Source: JANMZO01 sp963763135
Lineage (GTDB): Bacteria; Actinomycetota; Acidimicrobiia; Acidimicrobiales; JANYDT01
Assembly: GCA_963763135.1 (NCBI GenBank)
Contig: CAVXNJ010000001.1
Location: 62,001 to 126,000, forward strand
Length of the DNA stretch: 64,000 nt
Reading direction: 5' to 3'
A program made the translations under genes and the position numbers. The notes below the pieces were generated by a model, which was given only the letters and a program-made list of their open reading frames with translations, did no database searches and had not been told where the DNA came from. Positions 1 to 9,233 of this stretch are shown here, piece by piece. The stretch's first letter is position 1. Each line of letters opens with the position of its first letter.

Positions 1-1485
1 TTCCAGGGTGAACCAGGCCCGTGCACTGCGGCGGACCCAGTAGTCGGTCAGCGTCAGCGTACCCTCGACGGAGACGGCGTGCTCGATTTCGGCGGCCAGA
101 CCCCCACCGCTGTTTGCGACGAGGCTCGCCTCGCTGCCGTAGAGATCAACCAGCCGTTCCGATAAGGCGTCGTCGAACACGCCACGAAGCGTCTTTAGCA
201 TTACGTCAACATCAACGTCGCCGCCGACCAGCGGTGCCGTTGACGTCGAACACGGCATGGCGGTGACGCCAAGCTGTTTCACAACCATGTCGGTCACCCG
301 TTCGGCCATCGTGCGATAGGCGGTGAGCTTGCCCCCGGCGATCGAGATGATCCCGGCGCTGCCCGTCCAGACCTCGTCTTTGCGGGAGATCTCCGACGGT
401 GACTTCCCGGCCTGGCTCACCAACGGACGGACACCCGCCCACATCGACACGATGTCATCCGGAGAGAGTTCGGGACCATCGAAGGTTTTGGCGACGAAGT
501 CAAGCAGGTACGTGATGTCGCTTCGTTCGATCGTTGGCCAGGTTTCGGCGTTCGGATAGAAGGAATCAGTTGTACCGAGGTAGGTCACCGGACCCGATGG
601 AACCGCGAACACCGGCCGCTTGTCTGCGCCGGCGCCCACAATCGTGCGGTTTACGGGAAGGCGGTCGCGTGGCACGACCAGGTGAACGCCTTTGGTGATG
701 GCGAGTCGCTGCGACGCGGAGGCATCCTCCATGACCCGTATCGCATCGACCCATGGGCCCGCGGCGTTGACGATGACCGCACCGTGAGCCGCGGCGGCCA
801 TCGCATCGTTGTCGGCCTCGCCCGGCAACGCACCACGCACTTCCACGCCGGAAGCCCGACCGTTCTCGACCAGAATGCGGGTTACCGGAGCGTAGGTCAG
901 AACAACCGCACCGGCCGCCGCTGCGGACCGGACATTGGCCAGCGTGAGGCGCGCATCATTGGTAAGGAACTCCGGGTAGACCACCGCCGACGGATACTTC
1001 TTCCCGGCCAGGGTCGGTTCGTTGCCCGCGATATCCCTGGCGTTCCACACCTGATGGCACTCGGCCGTTGGCACTTTGCCGAGGTTCTCGAACATCGTCA
1101 GCCCAGCCCGGAGTTTCGTCGTGCTGGCCCGAGACCCGGCGATCACGAACTCACACTTCTTGGCCAGGTGGGGAGCGATCGAACGCAGCACCTGTCGTTC
1201 GGAAGCGGCTTCTTTGACGAGCCCGACGTCGCCCTGGGCGAGGTAGCGAAGGCCTCCATGGATCATCTTCGAACTTCGGCTGCTGGTGCCGCACGCGATG
1301 TCGCCAGCTTCCACGATAAGCACGGAGAGGCCACGAGTGGCGGCGTCGCGGGCAATCCCGGCACCCGTGATCCCGGCACCGATCACGATCACATCGAAGC
1401 GTTTTCCGTCGACGTTGCGAAACCCTGCGACTCGGTCGGTGAAGTTCAGACGGGACGCGTTCGACGCTGGGGTGAAATCGCTCAT
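1..1485 (-). CDS. glpD: Glycerol-3-phosphate dehydrogenase, 3' end cut by window edge
   Basis: FAD-dependent oxidation of sn-glycerol 3-phosphate to dihydroxyacetone phosphate, feeding electrons to the quinone pool at the membrane. Reading the minus strand from the ATG at 1485 gives 495 codons open to the window edge, so the C-terminus is missing. Near residue 30 is the dinucleotide-binding motif VIVIGAGITGAGIARDAATR, followed by GTSSRSSKMIHGGLRYL, the classical GlpD flavin-binding signature. A later segment, AGVRPLVSQAGKSPSEISRK, also fits GlpD. It is transcribed away from the neighbouring genes as far as can be seen, with about 110 bp upstream for a promoter. No glycerol kinase or transporter is visible here. 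Confidence 0.93.
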   Translation of the reverse strand, partial: MSDFTPASNASRLNFTDRVAGFRNVDGKRFDVIVIGAGITGAGIARDAATRGLSVLIVEAGDIACGTSSRSSKMIHGGLRYLAQGDVGLVKEAASERQVLRSIAPHLAKKCEFVIAGSRASTTKLRAGLTMFENLGKVPTAECHQVWNARDIAGNEPTLAGKKYPSAVVYPEFLTNDARLTLANVRSAAAAGAVVLTYAPVTRILVENGRASGVEVRGALPGEADNDAMAAAAHGAVIVNAAGPWVDAIRVMEDASASQRLAITKGVHLVVPRDRLPVNRTIVGAGADKRPVFAVPSGPVTYLGTTDSFYPNAETWPTIERSDITYLLDFVAKTFDGPELSPDDIVSMWAGVRPLVSQAGKSPSEISRKDEVWTGSAGIISIAGGKLTAYRTMAERVTDMVVKQLGVTAMPCSTSTAPLVGGDVDVDVMLKTLRGVFDDALSERLVDLYGSEASLVANSGGGLAAEIEHAVSVEGTLTLTDYWVRRSARAWFTLE

Positions 1486-1598
1486 GGTGGCTCCGCCCCC
1501 AGACTAGGGGCTGGCGTCAGCCACCACCGCCTCGAGCGCCACTGCGGTGAATACTCCCGAGTGTCCCGATTATCGCTTTCGGGGCGTTTTTCGAACTC

Positions 1599-2282
1599 CT
1601 ACGAATAGGCACGAAGAAACCGCGTGTTGGCCCAGCCCTCGACCACGCGCACTCGGCCGGCACCGCTGGCCGGGAACACAGCCACGCTCACCCGGGCCCA
1701 GCCGTTGACGGCGCTCGCTGACCGGAAGATGATCGCGTTCGGCTCGGCCGTCGCGACGACCCTGGCGCTGGCGCGACCCGAAGCCCTAATGTTCAGCGCG
1801 TCGTCGTCGGCCACACCGGTGACCTGGGCCGCATTCCAACCGTCGTGGTGCTTCGTGCATGCGCCCGAGTCGAGGCGACCGTCGATCTCACCGGAGTAGT
1901 CGGTGGTGAAATCAGACATCCCGTCGCTCCCGGTCGATTTCCTGATCGTCGCGCCGAACCGGGTCCCATCGGGACGGGTGCCAACGATCCGGTAGCGGGT
2001 GCCGATCTTCGATACCGACACGGCGGTGAGTTTCTCGTGCGGGTCTTCGTTTCCATCGTTCGGGGCGTATACGACGCCGGCGGCGGAGACCACGATCGAA
2101 CTGAACGGTTCGGTGAAGTAGCACCGAAAGGTCGGTCGCGTAGCTGCTTGGGCGGCGGACGGCGTGGTGGCGGCGGCAGCAACGACGCCCAAGATGGCAA
2201 ACGCAACGGCTCGCCAGAATCTGCTTCTGAAAGTTGACCCGGGTCTAGAAATATGCGTACCTACGAATTCGGGAAGCGACAT
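1599..2282 (-). CDS. Secreted SH3-like domain protein
   Basis: A 227-residue protein with an N-terminal export signal: a basic stretch (RSRFWR), a hydrophobic core (AVAFAILGVVAAAA) and an Ala-rich cleavage region near residues 45-48. The mature part has several Cys. Its last ~70 residues (LNIRASGRASARVVAT ... GWARV ... EGWANTRFLR) match the layout of bacterial SH3 (SH3b) domains, which often bind cell-wall peptides or act as targeting modules. The middle ~90 residues are not recognised. There is no clear ribosome-binding site before the ATG at 2282, so the start is uncertain. The cell-wall role is inferred only from the SH3-like tail and the signal peptide. Confidence 0.7.
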   Translation of the reverse strand: MSLPEFVGTHISRPGSTFRSRFWRAVAFAILGVVAAAATTPSAAQAATRPTFRCYFTEPFSSIVVSAAGVVYAPNDGNEDPHEKLTAVSVSKIGTRYRIVGTRPDGTRFGATIRKSTGSDGMSDFTTDYSGEIDGRLDSGACTKHHDGWNAAQVTGVADDDALNIRASGRASARVVATAEPNAIIFRSASAVNGWARVSVAVFPASGAGRVRVVEGWANTRFLRAYS

Positions 2283-2354
2283 ACACGCAGTGTAGGGCCA
2301 CTAACGTGAAGTCCAAGGAGTGGGTGCACCGGCCCATCGTCAGCAGGAGTGGTC

Positions 2355-3164
2355 ATGTCAGAGGCTTCGGGAGCATCATCAGCAACGTCGGCCACGATGC
2401 CAGCGGTCTTCATCGGCCACGGCAGCCCGATGAACACGCTCGAAGACAACCGCTACACCCGCTCGTGGGCCGAATTCGGCGGGTCGATTCCAAAGCCCCG
2501 CGCCATCGTGGCCATCTCGGCCCACTGGTACATCAACGCCACCGCCGTGACGGCGATGGCCAAACCGAAGACGATCCACGACTTCTTCGGCTTTCCCGAT
2601 GAACTCTTCGCGTTCGAGTACCCGGCACCCGGCGATACCGCCGTAGCCCAGGAAATCGCTGAGGTGGTGAAGCCGACGTGGGTTGGTCAGGACCTTGACA
2701 GTTGGGGTATCGACCACGGCACCTGGTCGGTGCTGGCCCACATGTTTCCGGCCGCCGATGTTCCGGTCGTGCAGCTTTCCATCGACGGCAGCAAGGACAT
2801 GGACTATCACCTCAAACTGGGTGCCGCGCTCGCCCCGCTCCGAGCGAAGGGTGTGCTGTTCGTCGCGAGCGGGAACGTGGTGCACAACCTGCGGATGATC
2901 GACTGGAATCAGCCGACCGCCGGGTTCGACTGGGCCGTGGAGTTCGACGAAGCGGCCCGCGCCGTCATGCGCAACCATCCGGCCGACGCCGCCTCGCTCG
3001 CGTCGCATCGTCGTTATGCGCTCGCGTCGCCAACGCCCGACCACTTCCTGCCCCTCCTCTACATCGCGGGTATGGCAGCTGCGGCCGGCACTGGCTCGAA
3101 CACGCTCATTGACGGATATGCCATGGGCTCGCTGTCGATGACGAGCTATGCGGTCGGTCTCTGA
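2355..3164 (+). CDS. ygiD: DODA-type class III extradiol ring-cleavage dioxygenase
   Basis: About 269 residues, the usual length for the YgiD/4,5-DOPA dioxygenase branch of the LigB family. These enzymes use a non-haem metal to open catechol-type rings. Seen in the sequence: MPAVFIGHGSPMN at the N-terminus (metal-binding His), AISAHWY, SWGIDHGTWSVL (central His pair) and FVASGNVVHNLR (C-terminal His). The ATG at 2355 is chosen because AGGAG at 2344-2348 lies 6 bases upstream; an in-frame GTG at 2349 is too close to that site. It is transcribed convergently with the acyl-CoA synthetase gene, with a hairpin between them. The substrate cannot be deduced. Confidence 0.88.
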   Translation: MSEASGASSATSATMPAVFIGHGSPMNTLEDNRYTRSWAEFGGSIPKPRAIVAISAHWYINATAVTAMAKPKTIHDFFGFPDELFAFEYPAPGDTAVAQEIAEVVKPTWVGQDLDSWGIDHGTWSVLAHMFPAADVPVVQLSIDGSKDMDYHLKLGAALAPLRAKGVLFVASGNVVHNLRMIDWNQPTAGFDWAVEFDEAARAVMRNHPADAASLASHRRYALASPTPDHFLPLLYIAGMAAAAGTGSNTLIDGYAMGSLSMTSYAVGL

Positions 3165-3189
3165 CGCCTCACCTGCGCTTGGCGCCGGG

Positions 3190-3215
3190 CTGAGCCGTGA
3201 TCTCAAGCGGCTCAG
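3190..3215. terminator. Hairpin between convergent genes
   Basis: CTGAGCCG (3190-3197) and CGGCTCAG (3208-3215) form a perfect 8-bp stem with a 10-base loop, in the 57-bp gap between the convergent dioxygenase and acyl-CoA synthetase genes. There is no strong T-run on either side, so a bidirectional terminator is plausible but not certain. Confidence 0.5.
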
Positions 3216-3221
3216 GAACGC

Positions 3222-4685
3222 TCACCTGTTGCCTCGCTCCGTGGCGAGAGCGCTACGCCGTACCTTCCCGGCATCATCGCGCACCACGTCGAGCGTGAAC
3301 TCGAATGACCGGGGCACTTTGTAACGGACGACCCGCTCGGCCAGAAACCGCCGAACCTCGTTTTCGTCGATTCCATCGACACCGACGCTGGGGTCGACCT
3401 GCACAATCGCGTGCACAAGCTTGCCCAGGTCCTCATCGGGTAGTCCGATCACCGCACTCGACAACACGGCTGGATGCTCAGCAAGAGCACTTTCGACTTC
3501 GGCCGGATAGATATTTGCGCCGCCGGACAGAATCATGTCGCCTTTGCGGTCCCCGAGGTACAGATAGCCGTCAGCGTCGAACCAACCCATGTCGCCGAGG
3601 CTCTCCCAACCATCGGCGATCCGGTGGGCGTCAGCTCCGAGGTATTTGTATGTGGGCGTAGCACTTGTTGAACGCATGAACACCTCGCCCATTTCACCGA
3701 CCGGGCGATCCTCGTGGGTTTCGGGATCGAGAACCCGCATCTCCCCCATCGTCACCCGCCCGACCGAGCCGCGATGTTCAATCCATTCGTCGCCTCGGAT
3801 GATGGTCACCGCTTGGGCCTCGGTGCCGGCATACAGCTCGTAGACCTTGTCCGCTCCGACCCAGTCGATCCAGGCCTGCTTGCACCACTGCGGACACGGC
3901 GCCGCCATGTGCCACACGTGCGTCAACGATGAGAGGTCGTACTTCGCTCGCTCCTCGGCGGGAAGTCGTACCATTCGGCTCATCATGGTGGGAACCAACA
4001 GCATCACCTGAGAGCGATGGCGGTGGACCATCTCGACGGCCGCGAGCGCGTCGAACTTCGGCAGCATCACTACATGATTTCCGTAGAACAATCCAAGGGA
4101 TCCGAACTGAAACGGAGCGTTGTGATAGAGCGGCCCCGGGATGGCGACGCCACCGTCTATGCCGATGCCAAACCCGGCCCCGGCATCGTCGAACTGAGCG
4201 GGTGCACCCGACAGAATCAGTTTCGGGCGTCCGGTCGAGCCGCCGCTCGTTGGGGCCTTCCATGTCGGGGAGACGGCATCGGGAAGATCGTCGGTCGACA
4301 ACGTCGAATCCGGCTGCCATCCGATCGGCAACACCCGGCGGGTCGGGTGGGCCTCGGGATTTGCCCCGAGCACCAAAGCACTGTCGGCCAACTCCACAAT
4401 CGCTTGACGTTCCCGGTCGGGCAATCGATTCGACACCGGCTGGGGAACGGCACCGAGCTTCCACGCGGCTATCGCGGCTTCGAAGAAGGCGATCGAATTC
4501 GGGAGCCCGATAGTGACCAGCGATCCCTCCCCGACGCCCAATTCGGCGAACGCCCGCGCCATGCGATTCGTTCGTTCGCGTAGTTCCTGCCTCGTGACCG
4601 AGTCGTCGGCGCATGTTATTGCCGGGGCGTGGGGATCGCGCTCCGCCGCGAGAGTGAGAAGAGTCGGTACCGAGCGGACAGTCAT
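3222..4685 (-). CDS. Acyl-CoA synthetase (AMP-dependent ligase)
   Basis: A 487-residue member of the ANL superfamily, which activates a carboxylic acid through an acyl-AMP and then forms a CoA thioester. Seen: the phosphate-binding loop APTSGGSTGRPKLI (residues ~145-158), YELYAGTEAQ (adenylation core), ESLGDMGWFDADGYLYLGDR with the hinge Asp, SGGANIYPAEVE, and a C-terminal YKVPRSFEF ... GKVRRSAL with the catalytic Lys. The chain is slightly shorter than typical long-chain enzymes and resembles medium-chain or steroid/bile-acid-type actinobacterial ligases. The substrate is unknown. It lies 48 bp downstream of gpgS on the same strand and may be cotranscribed with it. Confidence 0.9.
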   Translation of the reverse strand: MTVRSVPTLLTLAAERDPHAPAITCADDSVTRQELRERTNRMARAFAELGVGEGSLVTIGLPNSIAFFEAAIAAWKLGAVPQPVSNRLPDRERQAIVELADSALVLGANPEAHPTRRVLPIGWQPDSTLSTDDLPDAVSPTWKAPTSGGSTGRPKLILSGAPAQFDDAGAGFGIGIDGGVAIPGPLYHNAPFQFGSLGLFYGNHVVMLPKFDALAAVEMVHRHRSQVMLLVPTMMSRMVRLPAEERAKYDLSSLTHVWHMAAPCPQWCKQAWIDWVGADKVYELYAGTEAQAVTIIRGDEWIEHRGSVGRVTMGEMRVLDPETHEDRPVGEMGEVFMRSTSATPTYKYLGADAHRIADGWESLGDMGWFDADGYLYLGDRKGDMILSGGANIYPAEVESALAEHPAVLSSAVIGLPDEDLGKLVHAIVQVDPSVGVDGIDENEVRRFLAERVVRYKVPRSFEFTLDVVRDDAGKVRRSALATERGNR

Positions 4686-4733
4686 GCCGCCGATCCTACG
4701 CAGGCATTGTGCCGGCGAGGAAGTTCCCGCGAA

Positions 4734-5744
4734 TCAGCGGACAAGCCGAAGTGGCGAACTAACCGGCGTGAGCGGCGGCCGGGGTACCGACTCTGCCCCC
4801 CGATGGAGCGAAGCCGACGGGTACCGCCGCAGAATCGCCCGGGCCACCTGCATGGCGGTGCCGGCGAGGTCATCGAGCGGGCGATGGCGATGGGTGATCT
4901 GGCCGAGGTTGACCTGAGCTACGGCATCGCGACCGACGAGTGCCACGACATCGGCGAGGATCGCGAAGTCCACGCCGTAGTCGGGCTCGATCGAAATCCG
5001 CTCCATCACCGCGCGCCGCGCCGCAAACATGCCGCTGAGCGGTTCACGGATGTGTGCAAGGTGCGGTGCCAGCAACTGCAGCAACGGACGAGCGGTGAGC
5101 TCCGTGACGCGCCCACCGCTCAAGCTCCCCCCTTCACCTGCTCGCCGGAAGAATCCCTTCACCAGGCTGATCTCGGGTGATTCGATGAGCGGACCCAACA
5201 AGCCGGTGATGATCTCGGGTCGGAACTCTTCGAGGTCCGCATCACACCACACGAGCAGGTCACCGGTCGCTACGGCCAAGGACCGGTGGATGGCATCGCC
5301 TTTGCCCCGGCTCGGACCGAGTTCCCTGAACACGTCGGAGGTGGAAACGACCCGGGCACCGGCCCGGGCCGCAACACGCGCGGTGGTATCGGTTGACCGG
5401 TCATCCATAACCACGATCTCATTCACGAGGCCCACCGACATCAGCGAGTCACGGATCGCGCGAACGATGGCGGCAACGGTTCGCTCTTCGTTTCTGGCGG
5501 GGATACACACCGAAACCCGTTGCCCGCGTTTAGCGTGAGCCAGGCGGTCAGCGTTGTACTGGGTAGCCGACGTAACCCTTCGCGCCGCAACGACCGGACC
5601 GCTAGCCACCGAGCCCACCGGGCCAACCGCATGAAGTGCCGACCCCGGGTGATCCGTTCGTTCACGAACGAGTCGAACCGACGCCGGGACAGACCGCGAG
5701 CGTCGACGAAGCCGGTTTCGTTGGGGCTGATGGGGTGTGGTCAT
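4734..5744 (-). CDS. gpgS: Glucosyl-3-phosphoglycerate synthase
   Basis: Transfers glucose from an NDP-sugar to 3-phosphoglycerate, the first step to glucosylglycerate and, in mycobacteria, to methylglucose lipopolysaccharide primers. Seen in 336 residues: a GT-A (family 81/2-like) fold with VSVCIPARNEERTV, VVMDDRSTD, GPSRGKGDA, the metal-binding DxD in LLVWCDADLEEF, the acceptor-loop region REPLSGMFAARRAVMERI, YGVDFAILADV, and a late HRHRPL with the conserved His. The first ~75 residues are basic and poorly conserved, so the real start may lie further inside. The region upstream carries three tandem 19-bp repeats that could regulate it. In this setting the product is probably a compatible solute or glycan primer (inference). 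Confidence 0.93.
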   Translation of the reverse strand: MTTPHQPQRNRLRRRSRSVPASVRLVRERTDHPGSALHAVGPVGSVASGPVVAARRVTSATQYNADRLAHAKRGQRVSVCIPARNEERTVAAIVRAIRDSLMSVGLVNEIVVMDDRSTDTTARVAARAGARVVSTSDVFRELGPSRGKGDAIHRSLAVATGDLLVWCDADLEEFRPEIITGLLGPLIESPEISLVKGFFRRAGEGGSLSGGRVTELTARPLLQLLAPHLAHIREPLSGMFAARRAVMERISIEPDYGVDFAILADVVALVGRDAVAQVNLGQITHRHRPLDDLAGTAMQVARAILRRYPSASLHRGAESVPRPPLTPVSSPLRLVR

Positions 5745-5832
5745 CCGGTCACCCTACGAAACGAATCTCGCGAACCTCTTTCCAAACGATGGCAGTTGCG
5801 CTTCAGTTACGTCGCGAATCACTGTTGGGTGG

Positions 5833-5889
5833 CATTGCTATGCAGACATAACATGACTATTCAGACACAACATTGCTATGCAGACATAG
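5833..5889. repeat. Three tandem 19-bp repeats, AT-rich, upstream of gpgS
   Basis: Units at 5833-5851, 5852-5870 and 5871-5889. The first reads CATTGCTATGCAGACATAA; the third differs at one position and the second at four. The third copy with its flank makes a perfect hairpin palindrome, TTGCTATG-CAGA-CATAGCAA (5874-5893). This sits in a 273-bp gene-free gap, about 90 bp upstream of the gpgS start, and is clearly more AT-rich than its surroundings. It looks like an iterated operator for a dimeric regulator (inference). I see nothing else in this gap. Confidence 0.8.
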
Positions 5890-6017
5890 CAATTGGTGTT
5901 TGATAAGCCCACGTAGGGTGTCGGGCCGACCACGTGACGTCGCTCCTGCCTTCACCGAATGCATATGTGCAGCGAACGCAGAACGTCTAGTTCAGAGAGT
6001 CGCGTACTTCTTCTGCA

Positions 6018-7133
6018 TCATTTACGAACATCAACGAAGGGCGTTCCGAGCACGTCTTCCCGCAGGGTGAGCCCAAATCCTGGAGCATCGGCTTGGGGTC
6101 GGAGAACCGAACCGTCACGTGGCGACGGGCCGGAAACGTGGGTGACCGTGACCCACGAGTCGAAGTCGACGGAATGAACGCGGAGCCGGTCGGGAGTCGA
6201 TGCATTCATGTGAGCGAACGTCGTGTCGTTGAGATCGCATCCCGAAGGGTCTTCCACGGTCACACACACGCCCAACTCGACCGCCGTGTCGCGGATCAGT
6301 CGGGCCGGAGTGATCCCACCGACCCGCGTGAGCTTGATCGTGATTCCATCCGCGACGCCGAGCCGGTGGGCTTCCAAGAGCGCGGAAAGCGACGTTATGT
6401 TCTCATCGATGACCATCGGCCCCGCCCACGACTCACGGAGATGGGCGCACTCGAGCAACGTCGCGGAGGGTTGCTCCAAATAGATCCCTGCGCCAAAGGG
6501 ACCGAGTTCGCGGACAAAGCGCCGCGCTGCCGACAGCGAGAAACCGCAGTTCGCGTCGGCGAAAATCACGATGTCGTCACCCACCGCCTCGCGAACGGCC
6601 AAAACGCGTTGGGCATCGACGAGCGGATCGTCGCCCACTTTCACTTGCAGCCGTCGATAGCCCTGGGCCAAACGTTCGTGGGCTTTCACCGCGGCTTCTT
6701 CCGGGGTGGCACCCTGTACCGGTCGGTACAACGGCGTCTCGCCGGGTCCGTCGCCGCCGAGCAGCTTCCACACCGGTACACCGGCGGAGCGTGCTGCCGC
6801 GTCCCAGACCGCGATGTCGATGGCCGACTTCACGTAGGGGTGACCCGTCATCGATGCGTTCATGATTCGATAGACCGCCTGCGGGCTCCGGGGGTCGGCC
6901 CCGAGCACCACCGGCGCCAGTGCGGTGACACCGGCAACCTGTCCCGCCGGGTTCTGTGCGTCGAACGTTACCCCTGTGGTTCCCGACTCCCCGATACCTA
7001 CCGTTCCATCGTCGGCCACGACCCGGACAACCACCGCGTCCATGCCGGTCGATACGCGATCACCGGCCATCCGGTACACACCTTCGACGTAAGGGAGGTG
7101 AATGAACCAGCCGGTGACGCGAACAATTTCCAT
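6018..7133 (-). CDS. Enolase-superfamily racemase/dehydratase
   Basis: A 371-residue mandelate racemase/muconate lactonising enzyme-like protein. Such enzymes abstract the alpha-proton of a carboxylate bound to Mg2+. Seen: the N-terminal capping domain, QVKVG at 163-167 where most relatives have KxK (only the second lysine, K165, is kept), metal ligands D193 (FADANCG), E220 (YLEQPS) and D243/E244 (VIDENI), and IKLTRVGGIT with K267 as the likely general base. This residue set resembles the dipeptide epimerase and hydroxyproline dehydratase branches, but the substrate cannot be assigned. It follows the gpgS upstream gap and has no obvious partner gene; the membrane-protein gene upstream on the same strand is 74 bp away. 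Confidence 0.85.
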   Translation of the reverse strand: MEIVRVTGWFIHLPYVEGVYRMAGDRVSTGMDAVVVRVVADDGTVGIGESGTTGVTFDAQNPAGQVAGVTALAPVVLGADPRSPQAVYRIMNASMTGHPYVKSAIDIAVWDAAARSAGVPVWKLLGGDGPGETPLYRPVQGATPEEAAVKAHERLAQGYRRLQVKVGDDPLVDAQRVLAVREAVGDDIVIFADANCGFSLSAARRFVRELGPFGAGIYLEQPSATLLECAHLRESWAGPMVIDENITSLSALLEAHRLGVADGITIKLTRVGGITPARLIRDTAVELGVCVTVEDPSGCDLNDTTFAHMNASTPDRLRVHSVDFDSWVTVTHVSGPSPRDGSVLRPQADAPGFGLTLREDVLGTPFVDVRK

Positions 7134-7207
7134 TCGTCGTTTATAGCCGAATCGTCAGGTGCGCTCCGGGCACGGCGATCCGGCGGCCTGACCGACTCTA
7201 CGAACGG

Positions 7208-7825
7208 TTACCCCTGACGGATCGGATCGGCCCTGACCCACCAGTTCGACGTGAACGTGACCGCAATCCACGCCCCGATGGCCCCTCCCGTCGAACCAGC
7301 CGCCAGATCACCGAGCGTGTCGGCATACGTCAGGTGCAGATTGCCGACCCCGGCCTGCATGATGTTGTACTCGGCGATTTCCCACGCAATGGCGGCGATC
7401 GCTCCGATGCCGGTTCCGGCGGTCCACACCAACCCACGAGCATCCCGATGTTTCGAGCCAACGTTGAAGGCCATCGTGACCCCCCAGACCAGAACGAACC
7501 AGTTGAGAAAATGCAGAACGTTGTCAAAGCTCGACCAACTGTCGAAGAGTCCGAACGCATTGCCGAGGGTGTCGAACAGAAACGGAACGGTGAGGCCGAT
7601 GTCGAGGCCAGGGTCCCAACGTTTGCCTCGCAACCACAGCCAAGGAACGACAAGCGCCGGAATGAGATAGACCGGGAGCCGGTAGCCCATTCCTTTTCCT
7701 TCGAATCCCCCGACACCCGGAAAAAGCGCCCCGACCACCATCAGAACGATCAGGAGAGCCTTCGCTCCGATGAGCACGTCGAACGTAGGCCGGGCGGGCA
7801 ACGGCTCACGGATCACGTGCAGCAC
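7208..7825 (-). CDS. Multi-pass membrane protein, DUF2238/YjdF-like
   Basis: 205 residues with five to six hydrophobic segments (roughly 20-40, 50-68, 78-95, 103-122, 135-155 and 175-192). Conserved-looking blocks DTLGNAFGLFD, DNVLHFLNWF, AWEIAEYNIMQAG and YADTLGDLAAGSTGG match the DUF2238/YjdF group, whose function is unknown. The many Asp, His and Glu residues at membrane boundaries hint at ion or proton handling, but that is speculation. It ends 74 bp upstream of the start of the enolase-superfamily gene on the same strand. Confidence 0.7.
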   Translation of the reverse strand: MLHVIREPLPARPTFDVLIGAKALLIVLMVVGALFPGVGGFEGKGMGYRLPVYLIPALVVPWLWLRGKRWDPGLDIGLTVPFLFDTLGNAFGLFDSWSSFDNVLHFLNWFVLVWGVTMAFNVGSKHRDARGLVWTAGTGIGAIAAIAWEIAEYNIMQAGVGNLHLTYADTLGDLAAGSTGGAIGAWIAVTFTSNWWVRADPIRQG

Positions 7826-7959
7826 ATTATTCGCAAATGACCCGTCGTCATGGCAATGCCAGCGCGCTTGTAATGTCGTTGGCGACCCGTTGGTAGGCGC
7901 CTTCTCATCGAGAGTCTTCGCGCAACACTATGTCAACATATGAAACTGAGAAGGACCGC

Positions 7960-9015
7960 ATGACCGTACCTGCAAACAACAAGAGCTTCGCCAGCGACAA
8001 CAACTCCGGGATTCACCCCGCTGTTATCGAAGCAATTGCCCGGGCAAACGTCGGCGACAGCAAAGGCTACGGCGCCGACCCCTACACGGCGTCGGTCACA
8101 GATCAGTTCCGGGAACTGTTCGACGCGGACGTTGACGTGAACTTCGTGTTCAACGGTACGGGCGCGAACGTTCTTGCCCTCTCAAGCGTGCTCGACTCCT
8201 TCGACGCGGTGATCTGTGCGGCGGGCGCCCACATCAACGTCGACGAGTGCGGCGCACCCGAGCGCATCATCGGTTGCAAGCTCATCGACCTTCCAACGCC
8301 TGACGGAAAGCTCACCCCGGAACTCGTGGCCACCCAGCTTCACGGTTTCGGCGACCAGCACCACGTTCAGGCCAAGGCGATCTCCATCACCCAATCCACC
8401 GAACTGGGCACGCTGTATACAGCGGAGGAAATCACCCGCCTAGCTGATTTGGCCCACCGCCACGCCATGTTTCTTCATGTCGACGGCGCACGGATTTCAA
8501 ACGCAACGGCTGCGTTGGGTGGTGATATCCGATCGTTGACCCGTGACGCCGGTGTCGATGTGCTTTCGTTTGGCGGAACCAAGAACGGCATGATGGTGGG
8601 CGAAGCGGTCATCGATTTCCGATCAACCCGTTCGCCGCGAACGATGTTCCTGCGAAAACAACAGATGCAACTTGCCTCCAAGATGCGCTTCATCGCCGCC
8701 CAGTTCGGAGCGTTGCTCACCGACGACCTGTGGCTCAAAAACGCCACACACGCCAACGCCATGGGCGCCCGGCTTGCCCGCCGGGTTGAGGCGATTCCAG
8801 GAGTCATGCTGACCCAGAAGAACCAGGTCAACAGCGTGTTCGCCACCGTTCCTCCTGCAATCATCCCGCTGCTGCTCGAGAACTACTTCTTCTACGAGTG
8901 GGACGAGTCGCTTCATGAAGTTCGATGGATGACGTCGTTCGACACCACCGAAGCCGACGTTGACCGGTTCGCCGACGCCGTCGAGGCAGCGGTTTCCGCG
9001 ACTACGCACTCGTAG
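7960..9015 (+). CDS. ltaE: Low-specificity L-threonine aldolase
   Basis: PLP enzyme cleaving threonine or allo-threonine to glycine and acetaldehyde. Seen in 351 residues: the N-terminal SFASDNNSGIHPAVIEAI, GYGADPYTASV (the fold-type I 'YGxD' region), a cofactor Asp/His segment LHVDGARISNA, and the Schiff-base lysine in SFGGTKNGMMVGEAV. The ATG at 7960 is preferred because GAGAAGGA lies just upstream; an in-frame ATG at 7930 adds ten residues and has no site. The following desaturase gene is 218 bp further on with its own upstream region, so it is probably separately transcribed. Confidence 0.93.
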   Translation: MTVPANNKSFASDNNSGIHPAVIEAIARANVGDSKGYGADPYTASVTDQFRELFDADVDVNFVFNGTGANVLALSSVLDSFDAVICAAGAHINVDECGAPERIIGCKLIDLPTPDGKLTPELVATQLHGFGDQHHVQAKAISITQSTELGTLYTAEEITRLADLAHRHAMFLHVDGARISNATAALGGDIRSLTRDAGVDVLSFGGTKNGMMVGEAVIDFRSTRSPRTMFLRKQQMQLASKMRFIAAQFGALLTDDLWLKNATHANAMGARLARRVEAIPGVMLTQKNQVNSVFATVPPAIIPLLLENYFFYEWDESLHEVRWMTSFDTTEADVDRFADAVEAAVSATTHS

Positions 9016-9233
9016 TCCGGGCCACTGTCCGAGGTCGAATGTTCATGTCCGGCACAATGTTGCCGATGCAGGAAACGGCTCCCTTCGTGGGCGTCTTCGC
9101 GACGAACTGACTGGATCCGGCGGCCCGACGCTGGTGACATCAATAACTCGCGAATAACCCCCGAAAACCCGCACACATCCGCCTGATCGCTAAACTGGCC
9201 TTTTACGGCACCTGAACTGGTGCGAAAGGAATT

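Noticed and set aside
5833..5893. CRISPR array
   Set aside because: The 19-bp units are directly adjacent with no spacers and there are only three; no cas gene is near.
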